Below, piece after piece: positions 1 to 7,206 of a DNA stretch of 9,473 nt. Numbering within the stretch: position 1 is the first letter of the stretch; each line of letters begins with the position of its first letter. The notes under the pieces are model-generated. The model did no database searches. It saw only the letters and a program-made list of their open reading frames with translations, and was not told the DNA's origin. The translations under genes and the position numbers were made by a program. The stretch covers positions 1 to 9,473 of the forward strand of contig CAJKKX010000055.1 of the NCBI GenBank assembly GCA_905200565.1, written 5' to 3'. This stretch comes from an uncultured Lachnospiraceae bacterium. GTDB lineage: Bacteria > Bacillota_A > Clostridia > Lachnospirales > Lachnospiraceae.

Positions 1-1114
1 CCCCTGCCATATCCTGCCCGTCAAGTCCCCGAAAATAATGTCCCAGACTGACACCGCATCTTGCATGTGCGTTGCCGTCTTCTATGATATGCCCGATATA
101 CTGCACTCCATGTTCTCTGCACCACATGCCGATCTGCCTGGAAAAGGCTTCCCTCACCCGCTTTGTCACTGCGTCCATATAAGCATACCGCACATGTGCA
201 GTTTCCTCTGTATCGCTCTCGTTATCCCACAGAAGATACATTCTGTTCGCCCAGTCTTCCCCCAGGCGCTTTCTTAATTCTTCCGGCAGTGTCCTGGAAA
301 AAGGCAGATCCTGGTCCGTTCCCAGTCTGGCTTCATTGCAGAAAATATGTCCGTTTCCCAACTCCGGTTCATCGGAAAAGAATCCGGCAATCGTCTTTCC
401 AAAATCATCCCGGTAATGCTCCCAGTGCGGCTCATATACCGCATCGATCAGTAAGCGGCAGGACGCTTCGTCCAGCATATTAATGTATTCCCTGTGCGGT
501 CCGAAATTGCGGGACAATCCTGTTACCCAGAGCGTCCATTTTCCTTCCCGTTTCGTCCACACCAGCTTTTCACCGGATTTTGGTATATCCAGGTACACGC
601 GTTCCCCCGTTTCCTGATTCACTGCCGTCACCGCGATTACCCGGTCATCCTCAAAATGGGGTGCATCTCCCAATATTGCAGGCAGGACATACTGTTCCAT
701 CTGATTCGGATGAAATTCCGGCGGAAACATTCCGGACACATCCAATTCTGTCCTGTCGGTTTCCTGGCACACTTCCATCCGGCTGACACAGATGCTCTGA
801 CGGTGCAGCTCTGCAGGCGCGGATTTTAATGCGCCATTCGCAAACCCTGTCGGAAAATGACTGTCATCCAGAATCCACACCTGCATTCCCCTGCTCCGCG
901 CCTCATCCAAAATGACATCCATATCCTGCCACCATTTTTCCCCGCAAAAATCAGGGTGAGGACGGCTCTCTATACATACAGCCCTGCATCCGCTGTCACA
1001 GATCACTTTCATATATTCCCGCAGGGTCGCCTCATCCTCACCATGCTGCCAGAAAAACGGCATGAGATGATTTTCGTACTCCCCATTCAGAATGTTTTTC
1101 ATTTTTTCAATCAT
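1..1114 (-). CDS. GH106-like glycoside hydrolase, N-terminal part (3' end outside window)
   Basis: The reading frame is open from the ATG at 1114 to the left edge, giving 371 codons with no stop. The protein starts MIEKMKNILNGEYENHLMPF and has no signal peptide or membrane segment, so it is probably cytoplasmic. The visible part reads as a TIM-barrel glycosidase. Residues 80-94 (WILDDSHFPTGFANG) resemble the 'W-x-YDE-x-x-(W/F)PSG-x-AGG' motif of GH106 alpha-L-rhamnosidases and relatives. FFSDEPE (245-251) and GHIIEDGNAHAR (341-352) are acidic motifs at barrel-strand-like positions, and the second lies close to the truncation. GH106-type proteins are often 800-1100 residues, so more than half is probably missing. 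It is the last gene visible in the operon, 34 bases after the GH43 stop. A rhamnosidase role is inferred from a motif resemblance; an uncharacterised sister family is equally possible. Coding status is certain, family moderate. Confidence 0.72.
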   Translation of the reverse strand, partial: MIEKMKNILNGEYENHLMPFFWQHGEDEATLREYMKVICDSGCRAVCIESRPHPDFCGEKWWQDMDVILDEARSRGMQVWILDDSHFPTGFANGALKSAPAELHRQSICVSRMEVCQETDRTELDVSGMFPPEFHPNQMEQYVLPAILGDAPHFEDDRVIAVTAVNQETGERVYLDIPKSGEKLVWTKREGKWTLWVTGLSRNFGPHREYINMLDEASCRLLIDAVYEPHWEHYRDDFGKTIAGFFSDEPELGNGHIFCNEARLGTDQDLPFSRTLPEELRKRLGEDWANRMYLLWDNESDTEETAHVRYAYMDAVTKRVREAFSRQIGMWCREHGVQYIGHIIEDGNAHARCGVSLGHYFRGLDGQDMAG

Positions 1115-1118
1115 ATTA

Positions 1119-1126
1119 CACCTTTT
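1119..1126 (-). promoter_or_regulatory. Ribosome binding site of the GH106-like gene
   Basis: The minus strand reads AAAAGGTG, then TAAT, then the ATG at 1114. This places the AAGG core six bases before that start and favours it over the in-frame Met codon four codons later (ATG at 1102), which has no purine-rich site at a suitable distance. Confidence 0.7.
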
Positions 1127-1148
1127 GATTTACAGATAAGAAAACAGT

Positions 1149-2960
1149 TCAGCCCCGGCCCAGCATTACGGTCTGTCCATGAGTGATGCCGTTTTCATTG
1201 AAAGCGTCCACACGCACATAATATTCGCTGCCTTTCATCAGGGCACCGATCCTCTTTTCCGTACCGAATAACAGATAACTGTGATACAGCTTGTCAGGAG
1301 ACAGCCCCCAGAGAATATTGTAGCCTGTCGCACCGCTGTCCTCAATGGAAACTTCCATATCAATCTCATTCAGACGCTTCGCAGTAAACTTCGGCGCTTT
1401 TGCCGGCGCTACGCTTCCGCGTCCAAACACACGCAGTCCTGAAATACAGGGCTTCTGGTCATAAGCGACTGCCAGGATCGTCAGTTTCAGGAAACGTATC
1501 TGTTTTCCTTCTTCCCAGACCAGAAAATCATGTGTCAGATCGGTCTTGGCCTGAGATTTATCTTCCAGCATAAACCACTCTTTGCCGTCCAGAGAACCCT
1601 CTAATGTCCAGCGTGTCAGATGGTCCCTGTCATCAATATACCGGGGCTGTGATGTCTGATGAATTTCACCCGGTACAGGAATTTTTATTTTGTCATCCGC
1701 AAAGTTGATCTGCACTGCGTGCACATCATAAGCCTCTCCCAGGTCCATTTGCAGCCACTGTCCCGGTTCCTCCGTTGCCGCGCGCCACCAGGTCTGTACA
1801 TTTTCATCCGCAGCTTTTTCAGGCCCCTTTCCCTCCTCATAAGAGGAAGCGGTCACTGCCTTTTGATAGCTCAGCAGATACCACTCCGGTTCTCTCCAGG
1901 GATCCTGCTTCTCGCCCTCTTCCAGACTCATGGGCCAGTCACCGTACCGCTGGTTGCAGAACAGATCCCCTTCCTCGTCCAGTCCTGCCTGCCAGATGCC
2001 TACTCTGCGCTCAAAGGAGTGCTGCACGCTGATACGCATCGTTGCTGTGTGCCAGAGATTCCCTGCTTTATCCTCCATGGTGGAGCCATGTCCTGCTCCC
2101 GGCATGAAACCGCCCGGATTGAAAGAATAGGGATTGCTTTTTAAAGGTTTGAAGTCTCCCAGCGGAGAATCCGCTACATAAACACCATCCCCGTAAATAT
2201 TGTACTGCGCGCCCGCAAAGGCATATTGGAGATAGTATTTTCCGTTAAACTTATTCATCCATGCACCTTCAATATAAGGCGCCTTGCCCAGATAACCTTT
2301 CAGCATATCCAGCTGTACTTCCGGAATTTCCATATCCTCCGGAATGCCCTGCTTTTTCATAAACGCTTTGACGGCAGCATCCAGTTCCTCACTTGTAAGA
2401 GGAAGGATCGAGTTATCCTCTCCCATCCGCTCAAACCCCTTCGAGAAAGAATCTCCCCAGATCAGTCCCTTCTTTTCCCCGATGGGTTTCATTGTTTCAG
2501 GATCCAGCTCTACGCCCCAGATCGGTTTCACGCTTGCACAGCCCCAGTAAAAATATACCCTGCCATCGTCATCCACAAAAAGGTTCGGATCCCAGAAATC
2601 AAACGTGCCGGGAATCTCTTCGTAAGGCCCGTTCAGCACATCCTTTGTGCGGTAGAAATTACATGCCTCTCCCCTTTTTGAGGCACAGAAATACACATAC
2701 TCTCCCATCACCCGCACATCCGGCGCATAATCATAAAGGGGCAAACTATCCGGCAATCTGTGATTTTCCCATTTTACCAGATCATCTGACACCCAGACGC
2801 CCAGCGTCATGGAAGCAAAGATATAGTATCTTCCCCTGAAAAGGATCATGGACGGATCGGCAGCCTCTCTGTCAATGATGATCTGATTGCCCTGCGTGGT
2901 ATCCTGATTGAACTGATAGCGATAATTGATATTAACGGGATTGCAAAAATACTTTTTCAT
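1149..2960 (-). CDS. GH43 glycosidase with F5/8C-like and fibronectin-III-like C-terminal modules
   Basis: This is a probable exo-acting beta-xylosidase or alpha-L-arabinofuranosidase of family GH43 (five-bladed beta-propeller). The expected acidic triad is visible: D35 in ADPSMILFRGRYY (base), D124 in DFWDPNLF (pKa modulator) and E231 in IEGAWMNK (general acid). H291 in GAGHGST matches the histidine usually found at the propeller centre. The propeller ends near residue 345. Residues about 362-515 look like a discoidin/F5/8C (CBM32-type) module, with AADENVQTWWRA, WLQMDLG and LEGSLDGKEWF. Residues about 522-600 look like a fibronectin-III module ending in YYVRVDAFNENG. The N-terminus (MKKYFCNPVNINYRYQ) has no signal peptide, so the enzyme is probably cytoplasmic. 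Spacing D124 to E231 is 107 residues, longer than usual (see findings). The gene lies 18 bases after the GH35-like gene. Family is confident; substrate and subfamily are not assigned. Confidence 0.9.
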   Translation of the reverse strand: MKKYFCNPVNINYRYQFNQDTTQGNQIIIDREAADPSMILFRGRYYIFASMTLGVWVSDDLVKWENHRLPDSLPLYDYAPDVRVMGEYVYFCASKRGEACNFYRTKDVLNGPYEEIPGTFDFWDPNLFVDDDGRVYFYWGCASVKPIWGVELDPETMKPIGEKKGLIWGDSFSKGFERMGEDNSILPLTSEELDAAVKAFMKKQGIPEDMEIPEVQLDMLKGYLGKAPYIEGAWMNKFNGKYYLQYAFAGAQYNIYGDGVYVADSPLGDFKPLKSNPYSFNPGGFMPGAGHGSTMEDKAGNLWHTATMRISVQHSFERRVGIWQAGLDEEGDLFCNQRYGDWPMSLEEGEKQDPWREPEWYLLSYQKAVTASSYEEGKGPEKAADENVQTWWRAATEEPGQWLQMDLGEAYDVHAVQINFADDKIKIPVPGEIHQTSQPRYIDDRDHLTRWTLEGSLDGKEWFMLEDKSQAKTDLTHDFLVWEEGKQIRFLKLTILAVAYDQKPCISGLRVFGRGSVAPAKAPKFTAKRLNEIDMEVSIEDSGATGYNILWGLSPDKLYHSYLLFGTEKRIGALMKGSEYYVRVDAFNENGITHGQTVMLGRG

Positions 2961-2968
2961 TCCTTGAA

Positions 2969-2977
2969 TCTCCTTTT
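2969..2977 (-). promoter_or_regulatory. Ribosome binding site of the GH43 gene
   Basis: The minus strand reads AAAAGGAGA directly after the TAA of the upstream gene, with nine bases between GGAG and the ATG at 2960. This fits the chosen start. The site sits within the 18-base spacer, which suggests that translation of the two genes is coupled. Confidence 0.7.
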
Positions 2978-2978
2978 C

Positions 2979-4577
2979 TTATAAATACGCAAACAACCGG
3001 ATCTTTAACAAGGTTGGTTCATTGAATATTAAAGTAACCACCTCATCTCCATTGAACCGTCGGCCGGCCTTCCAGGATCCATTTTCAAAAACTCCCTCTT
3101 CAAAAGAAAGCACGTCCACGTTCGGCCTGCTTTCATCCGCGGAAAAGAATGACAGACCGGCGCCGTTTACCAGAATATAAAACGTATCCTCAGACTCCTT
3201 TACGATGAGGCAGACACCGTCTTTTCTGGGCAGCATGGGATTGTCCGTCAGCGCCATGAAGCCGAAAGTACCGAAGAGCATGGTGTTTTCCTCTGCCCGC
3301 TCACTGGAAACGGCCTGCAGATCCTTCGTGCCGTATTTCCCGCACAAAAGCGGCATCATTTCTTTCAGTGTTCTGGAATACCAGCCATATTCCTCCACAT
3401 TCTGCGGTGTTTTCAAAGCCGGATCTGTGACATCCACACCAAACAGGTAAGACTGGGTTGCCGAGAAGGGCTTTCCGATATCCTCAAAGCCAAATGGCGA
3501 ATAACACATGGCATGGTAATGTCCCACTGAATACACCAGCCTTGGGCCGGCATAACTGTGTGTCGCACATTCAGGAATAAAAAGCGGGTTATTTCTTCTT
3601 GTATACTCATCACAGATTTCTAAAAAATTGGGGACATAAATATCAGGTGCGATCACATCAATATTCGGCGCACAGTACCGCCATACCTCCATTACTCTGG
3701 ATACCGGGCCTCCCGTCGGATATTTTCCCGGTGCCTCTCCCTTATCCAGCCAGCAGTTTGCTGTCATGGGAAGCGGATAGGCCGCCTTTCCTGCCGCCGC
3801 AACGGCGTTCACATAGCCTGCCACATAGTAGGCGCTGAACAGTTCTTCAGCGCAGGCTCCAAACACCTCACTCCAGCTTCCGCCCGCCTGGCCGTTCTCC
3901 ACTGCTTCCTTCACATCCGAAACCATCGTTTCCGTATGTGCTTTCATATAATCCACGAAATCCTGTGGAGCTTTCCCATAGAAAAGCTCGTCCGCACGAT
4001 CCGAATTCTCTCTTGCCGATGCCATTACGCCCGTCTCATTTTCCACCTGCACAGTAATGACGGTATTCTCTGTTTCGTCCACACTGCGGATGTGCGCCAT
4101 CAGAGCGGCAAATGCCTTCGCGTCCGCCTCCCTTGTAGCATCGCACAGATAGGAAAGCGTCGTGTAGGGCATTCCATAAAAATCCTGCCTGCGAATGAAA
4201 TTCTTCCCTTTTTCCACCTGCGCCCGTTTGAATCTGGTCAGATCTGTTTTTACCCATTCCGGCGCATAATAGCACTGGGCATTTTTCCAGGCGCCGAACC
4301 ACAAAAAACTCAGCTTTTTCCCTCTTCTTCTCGCCTGCTCAATCAGGCCGTCCACCAGTGAAAAATCAAAAACTCCTTCCCTGGGCTCCACCAGTTCCCA
4401 GCTCACCGGCAAAAGCAGCGTATTCATACCCAGCCTGTCCGCCTGGTCGTACACACCTTCCATATATTCCACAGAGGAGGCATTGGAATTGTGAACCTCC
4501 CCTGCCAGCATAATAAAAGGCTTATCTTCCACCATAAGAAGCTTTGTTCCGTTTTGTTGCTTAATATAAGGATACAT
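2979..4577 (-). CDS. GH35-like beta-galactosidase with DUF5597-type C-terminus
   Basis: This is a probable retaining exo-beta-galactosidase of clan GH-A. The N-terminal barrel has the pattern known for GH35/DUF5597 proteins: AGEVHNSNASSVEYM (25-39), MNTLLLPVSWELVEPREGVF (51-70), LWFGAWKNAQCYYAPEWVK (92-110). The acid/base is probably E181 in VQVENETG (176-183), and the nucleophile E336 in PLFIPECATH. Residues about 395-530 form a beta-rich tail resembling DUF5597, including EEGVFENGSWKAGRRFNGDE (493-512). At 532 residues it is close to full family length. There is no signal peptide and there are ten cysteines, which suits a cytoplasmic enzyme in an anaerobe. Characterised members with this architecture include beta-galactosidases that trim galactose from xyloglucan oligosaccharides (family knowledge, as I recall it). 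The start at 4577 is supported by GGAGG six bases upstream. Substrate is inferred. Confidence 0.88.
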   Translation of the reverse strand: MYPYIKQQNGTKLLMVEDKPFIMLAGEVHNSNASSVEYMEGVYDQADRLGMNTLLLPVSWELVEPREGVFDFSLVDGLIEQARRRGKKLSFLWFGAWKNAQCYYAPEWVKTDLTRFKRAQVEKGKNFIRRQDFYGMPYTTLSYLCDATREADAKAFAALMAHIRSVDETENTVITVQVENETGVMASARENSDRADELFYGKAPQDFVDYMKAHTETMVSDVKEAVENGQAGGSWSEVFGACAEELFSAYYVAGYVNAVAAAGKAAYPLPMTANCWLDKGEAPGKYPTGGPVSRVMEVWRYCAPNIDVIAPDIYVPNFLEICDEYTRRNNPLFIPECATHSYAGPRLVYSVGHYHAMCYSPFGFEDIGKPFSATQSYLFGVDVTDPALKTPQNVEEYGWYSRTLKEMMPLLCGKYGTKDLQAVSSERAEENTMLFGTFGFMALTDNPMLPRKDGVCLIVKESEDTFYILVNGAGLSFFSADESRPNVDVLSFEEGVFENGSWKAGRRFNGDEVVTLIFNEPTLLKIRLFAYL

Positions 4578-4583
4578 AGTTTT

Positions 4584-4588
4584 CCTCC
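4584..4588 (-). promoter_or_regulatory. Ribosome binding site of the GH35-like gene
   Basis: A canonical GGAGG on the minus strand stands six bases before the ATG at 4577 and fixes that start. It lies six bases downstream of a small predicted hairpin (4595-4613). Confidence 0.78.
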
Positions 4589-4594
4589 GATCAG

Positions 4595-4613
4595 TCCTGA
4601 TACATCGTCAGGA
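4595..4613 (-). other. Intercistronic hairpin just upstream of a ribosome site
   Basis: A perfect 6-bp inverted repeat, TCCTGA and TCAGGA, is separated by a 7-base loop. In the transcript it falls between the GH2 stop and the Shine-Dalgarno of the GH35-like gene. There is no U-run after it, so it is not an intrinsic terminator. A role in mRNA processing, stability or translation is possible, but a stem this short can also occur by chance. Confidence 0.4.
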
Positions 4614-4620
4614 AATTGTC

Positions 4621-4633
4621 ATGTTAAAAACAT
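4621..4633 (-). other. Short AT-rich hairpin in the same spacer
   Basis: ATGTT and AACAT form a perfect 5-bp inverted repeat around a 3-base loop, 18 bases after the GH2 stop codon in the direction of transcription. It is weak and AT-rich, with no following T-tract on the coding strand, so it is unlikely to end transcription. Confidence 0.3.
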
Positions 4634-4651
4634 TTCTGTCTGCTGTACCGG

Positions 4652-7138
4652 TTACTCTGTTATCGTAATCTCCAGCTCCGCGCCTGTAAGTTTTTCTGAA
4701 GAAACAATCAGCTTCGCAGTCCCCTTCTCATAGCCGGAACGCACGATTGCAAGCATTTTTCCATGATAAGAAGCAGCTTTTCCAATGGTGTAGTTCTCCT
4801 CCGTCACAGGTCTGCCTGTACCAAATGCTGCTAATGCTGCCGCACCTTCCACCTTTGCGCACACTTCTGTTTCCGCATAAGGGATCGTATTTCCCTCGTC
4901 ATCCACCACTTCTATGATTGCAAAGCAGAGCGATTGTCCGTCCGCTTTCAGCACATCCTGGCACAGCGCCCGCTTATCTGCAGTGATTTTTAATCCGGCT
5001 GGTGCTCCTGCACTCTTTACGCAGTCGCGGGAAACCTCCTGCCCTCCCGTATAGCTGATCGCCTCCAGTGTACCGGGCTCGTATTTTACTGTAAAACATA
5101 CCTTATTGTGATTGCCCCTTCCGGCAGCCTGACGGCCTGCAGATACTCCGTTTATGAAGAGCTCCACTTCTTCCGCCGAAGAATAAACTTCTACCTTTAT
5201 ATCGCAGCCGGCCTGGGCATCCCAGGTCCAGCTGTTCGCACAGTCAGCCCAGCCGTATCTGCCCAGAAGCTCCACTTTATGGAAATTGGCCGGATTGTGG
5301 CAGGCAATGTAGGTCTCAGCTGATCCCCAGATGATTCTGTGGTATGCAAGCTGAGGTTTCTCAAACCCGCAGAGGTCAAAATCGCCGCCTCCTGAGGTTC
5401 GCCACGGATACTGTACAAAATTCAGCCGCTGCGCCGCTGCCTTCGCTTCCTCCGGTTCTGCATAAATCACATTGCCGATTCCCGCTTCTCCGATATAATC
5501 CTGACTGGTCCAGATAAAATCCCCTATCAGGTAAGGATATTTTTCCACATCCGCCCAGTATTCTTCCATCTGAAAGGGCTTGCTCTCCGTCGCACAGATC
5601 ACCCGGTTCGGGAACAGCTTCCCTGCCTCCTCATAGTGATAATCTAAATAGTTATAACCAACTACATCCCATGGTGCACAGAAGCTTTCCGTATAATCAT
5701 TCCAGATCCTCCGTCCATATTCGCCGTCAAGATTATTGAGCACACCGCCGCTGGCCATAGCCGCCTCCATCAGAGACTCCCAGAATTTCCCGGTGTCTTC
5801 ATCATCCAGACCGTTGAAGAAGGAGCACATAGCGCCTCCGATAAAGCGGGTCGGATCCAGGCTGCGGGCATATTCTGCCAGCTCTGCGGAAGTCTGATAG
5901 CCGTCAGAAAGGCCGCCCTGCTCAGGAAGCTCGTTGCCGATGGACCAGATGATCACGCTGGGGTGATTTCTGTCCCTTGTCATAAAGCTCTTCATTTCCT
6001 GCTTCCATTCCGCCTCAAAATGTCTGCAGAAATCATGCCGGTTTTTCGGCATATGCCAGGTATCAAAGGCCTCATCCATCACCAGAATGCCCAGCCGGTC
6101 GCATGCCTCCAAAAGATCTGCGGACATCGGATTATGAGCGAAGCGGAGCGCATTATAGCCATTTTCCTTATGCAGCTTCACCTTGCGGTACTCGCTCTCA
6201 TACAAAGAAGCTGCTCCCAGAATACCGTTGTCATGATGGATACAGCCGCCTTTTAATTTCAAACTCCTTCCATTGAGCATAAATCCGTTCTTTGCATCCA
6301 CAGAAATCGTCCGGATACCAAAAAGAGTTTTCTCACTGTCCAGAACCACCATGTCCTCTGCCTGATCAATGGGCCGTCTGTTTACCAGCTCCGCTGTCAC
6401 CACATACAGATCCGGATGATCGATATCCCAGAGGACCGCATTTTCTGCGCACAGGGTTGTCCGTCCGACCGCACTGGAGTTTGCCGGAATATGTACCTTG
6501 ATCGCTCCCAAAGCCGCAGCATCCTGTGCTCCCTCTTCTTTATTCAGCTTTATATTTACCCACAGATCCTGTTCCTGCGATGTATGGTTCTCCACTGTAA
6601 CCTCAACCGCCACAAATGCATCTCCGTTTACAATGTGGTCGGTGTGGGCAAAAATTCCGTCTGGTGCAATATGAACCTGCGGCGCCAAAAGCAGGTTCAC
6701 AGGGCGGTAGATGCCGCCGCCCGGATACCAGCGGCTGTTCTGTTCTGCATCATTGCTCACCAATACTGCCAGGCGGTTTTTCTTTCCCCACTTTAGACGA
6801 TTGGAAAGCTCCACCCGAAACGGAGTATATCCATAATGATGTCTCCCCATAATGTGACCGTTCAGGATCACAGAAGTATCACGGAATACACCGTCAAATT
6901 CCACCAGGACCCTCTGATTCTCCCAATCCGCCGGCACGTCGATATACTTTGTATAGGTCCCGGCAGCTCCATTGTAGTATCCCGTATTGGTACCATTTAT
7001 GGAATCTGCTTTCACATCGGATTCGATCATAAAATCATGGGGAAGATTTACCATTCTGGATTCTTTTTGCATACCCGGAATATTGGAGGGTTCTCCCAGC
7101 ATGAACGCCCATTCTCCGTCAATATTGACTTTTTTCAT
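4652..7138 (-). CDS. GH2 beta-galactosidase-like enzyme, 828 residues, with extra C-terminal beta domains
   Basis: This is a complete GH2 enzyme of clan GH-A. Domains in order: jelly-roll sugar-binding domain (about 5-155, with MVNLPHDF, FDGVFRDTSVILNG and NSRWYPGGGIYRPV); immunoglobulin-like domain (about 160-280); TIM barrel (about 282-605, opening NGFMLNGRSLKLKGGCIHHD); a DUF4982-like domain (about 625-705, with VELFINGVSAGR); and a final Ig-like GH2 C-terminal domain (about 715-828). The acid/base is probably E403 in IIWSIGNELPE and the nucleophile E518 in ICATESKP. GDFIWTSQDYIGE (539-551) is the usual strand after the nucleophile. It has no signal peptide and about 16 cysteines, so it is probably cytoplasmic. 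The start at 7138 has AAAGGAGA upstream. It lies 68 bases after the first GH2 gene and 74 before the GH35-like gene. Beta-galactosidase is the likeliest activity; beta-glucuronidase or another GH2 specificity is not excluded. Confidence 0.92.
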   Translation of the reverse strand: MKKVNIDGEWAFMLGEPSNIPGMQKESRMVNLPHDFMIESDVKADSINGTNTGYYNGAAGTYTKYIDVPADWENQRVLVEFDGVFRDTSVILNGHIMGRHHYGYTPFRVELSNRLKWGKKNRLAVLVSNDAEQNSRWYPGGGIYRPVNLLLAPQVHIAPDGIFAHTDHIVNGDAFVAVEVTVENHTSQEQDLWVNIKLNKEEGAQDAAALGAIKVHIPANSSAVGRTTLCAENAVLWDIDHPDLYVVTAELVNRRPIDQAEDMVVLDSEKTLFGIRTISVDAKNGFMLNGRSLKLKGGCIHHDNGILGAASLYESEYRKVKLHKENGYNALRFAHNPMSADLLEACDRLGILVMDEAFDTWHMPKNRHDFCRHFEAEWKQEMKSFMTRDRNHPSVIIWSIGNELPEQGGLSDGYQTSAELAEYARSLDPTRFIGGAMCSFFNGLDDEDTGKFWESLMEAAMASGGVLNNLDGEYGRRIWNDYTESFCAPWDVVGYNYLDYHYEEAGKLFPNRVICATESKPFQMEEYWADVEKYPYLIGDFIWTSQDYIGEAGIGNVIYAEPEEAKAAAQRLNFVQYPWRTSGGGDFDLCGFEKPQLAYHRIIWGSAETYIACHNPANFHKVELLGRYGWADCANSWTWDAQAGCDIKVEVYSSAEEVELFINGVSAGRQAAGRGNHNKVCFTVKYEPGTLEAISYTGGQEVSRDCVKSAGAPAGLKITADKRALCQDVLKADGQSLCFAIIEVVDDEGNTIPYAETEVCAKVEGAAALAAFGTGRPVTEENYTIGKAASYHGKMLAIVRSGYEKGTAKLIVSSEKLTGAELEITITE

Positions 7139-7143
7139 TACAA

Positions 7144-7151
7144 TCTCCTTT
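7144..7151 (-). promoter_or_regulatory. Ribosome binding site of the 828-residue GH2 gene
   Basis: The minus strand reads AAAGGAGA, with the GGAG core six bases before the ATG at 7138. This supports the chosen start. Confidence 0.78.
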
Positions 7152-7206
7152 CGCTGACTCTGTAATTGATTTTCAGCTGCCCTTTAACGCTTCTCGGTGT
7201 TATCTG

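Noticed and set aside
1659..2144. Plus-strand open frame of 161 codons within the GH43 gene
   Set aside because: It lies fully antisense to a gene with a clear catalytic triad, its translation has no recognisable domain, and no good ribosome site precedes it. It is a shadow frame.
4036..4302. Minus-strand open frame of 88 codons in another frame of the GH35-like gene
   Set aside because: It overlaps the conserved barrel in an alternative frame and has no domain signature. The GH35-like frame runs unbroken through it, so it is not evidence of a frameshift.
5197..5418. Possible frameshift in the C-terminal half of the 828-residue GH2
   Set aside because: The main frame continues through this stretch with expected DUF4982-like sequence. 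The alternative minus-strand frame has no homology signature, so the gene appears intact.
7139..7206. Possible terminator or promoter in the 68-base spacer between the two GH2 genes
   Set aside because: The only inverted repeat seen (GCTGA with TCAGC) has a 5-bp stem and a 15-base loop and no U-tract. No convincing -35/-10 pair is present. It looks like an ordinary operon spacer.
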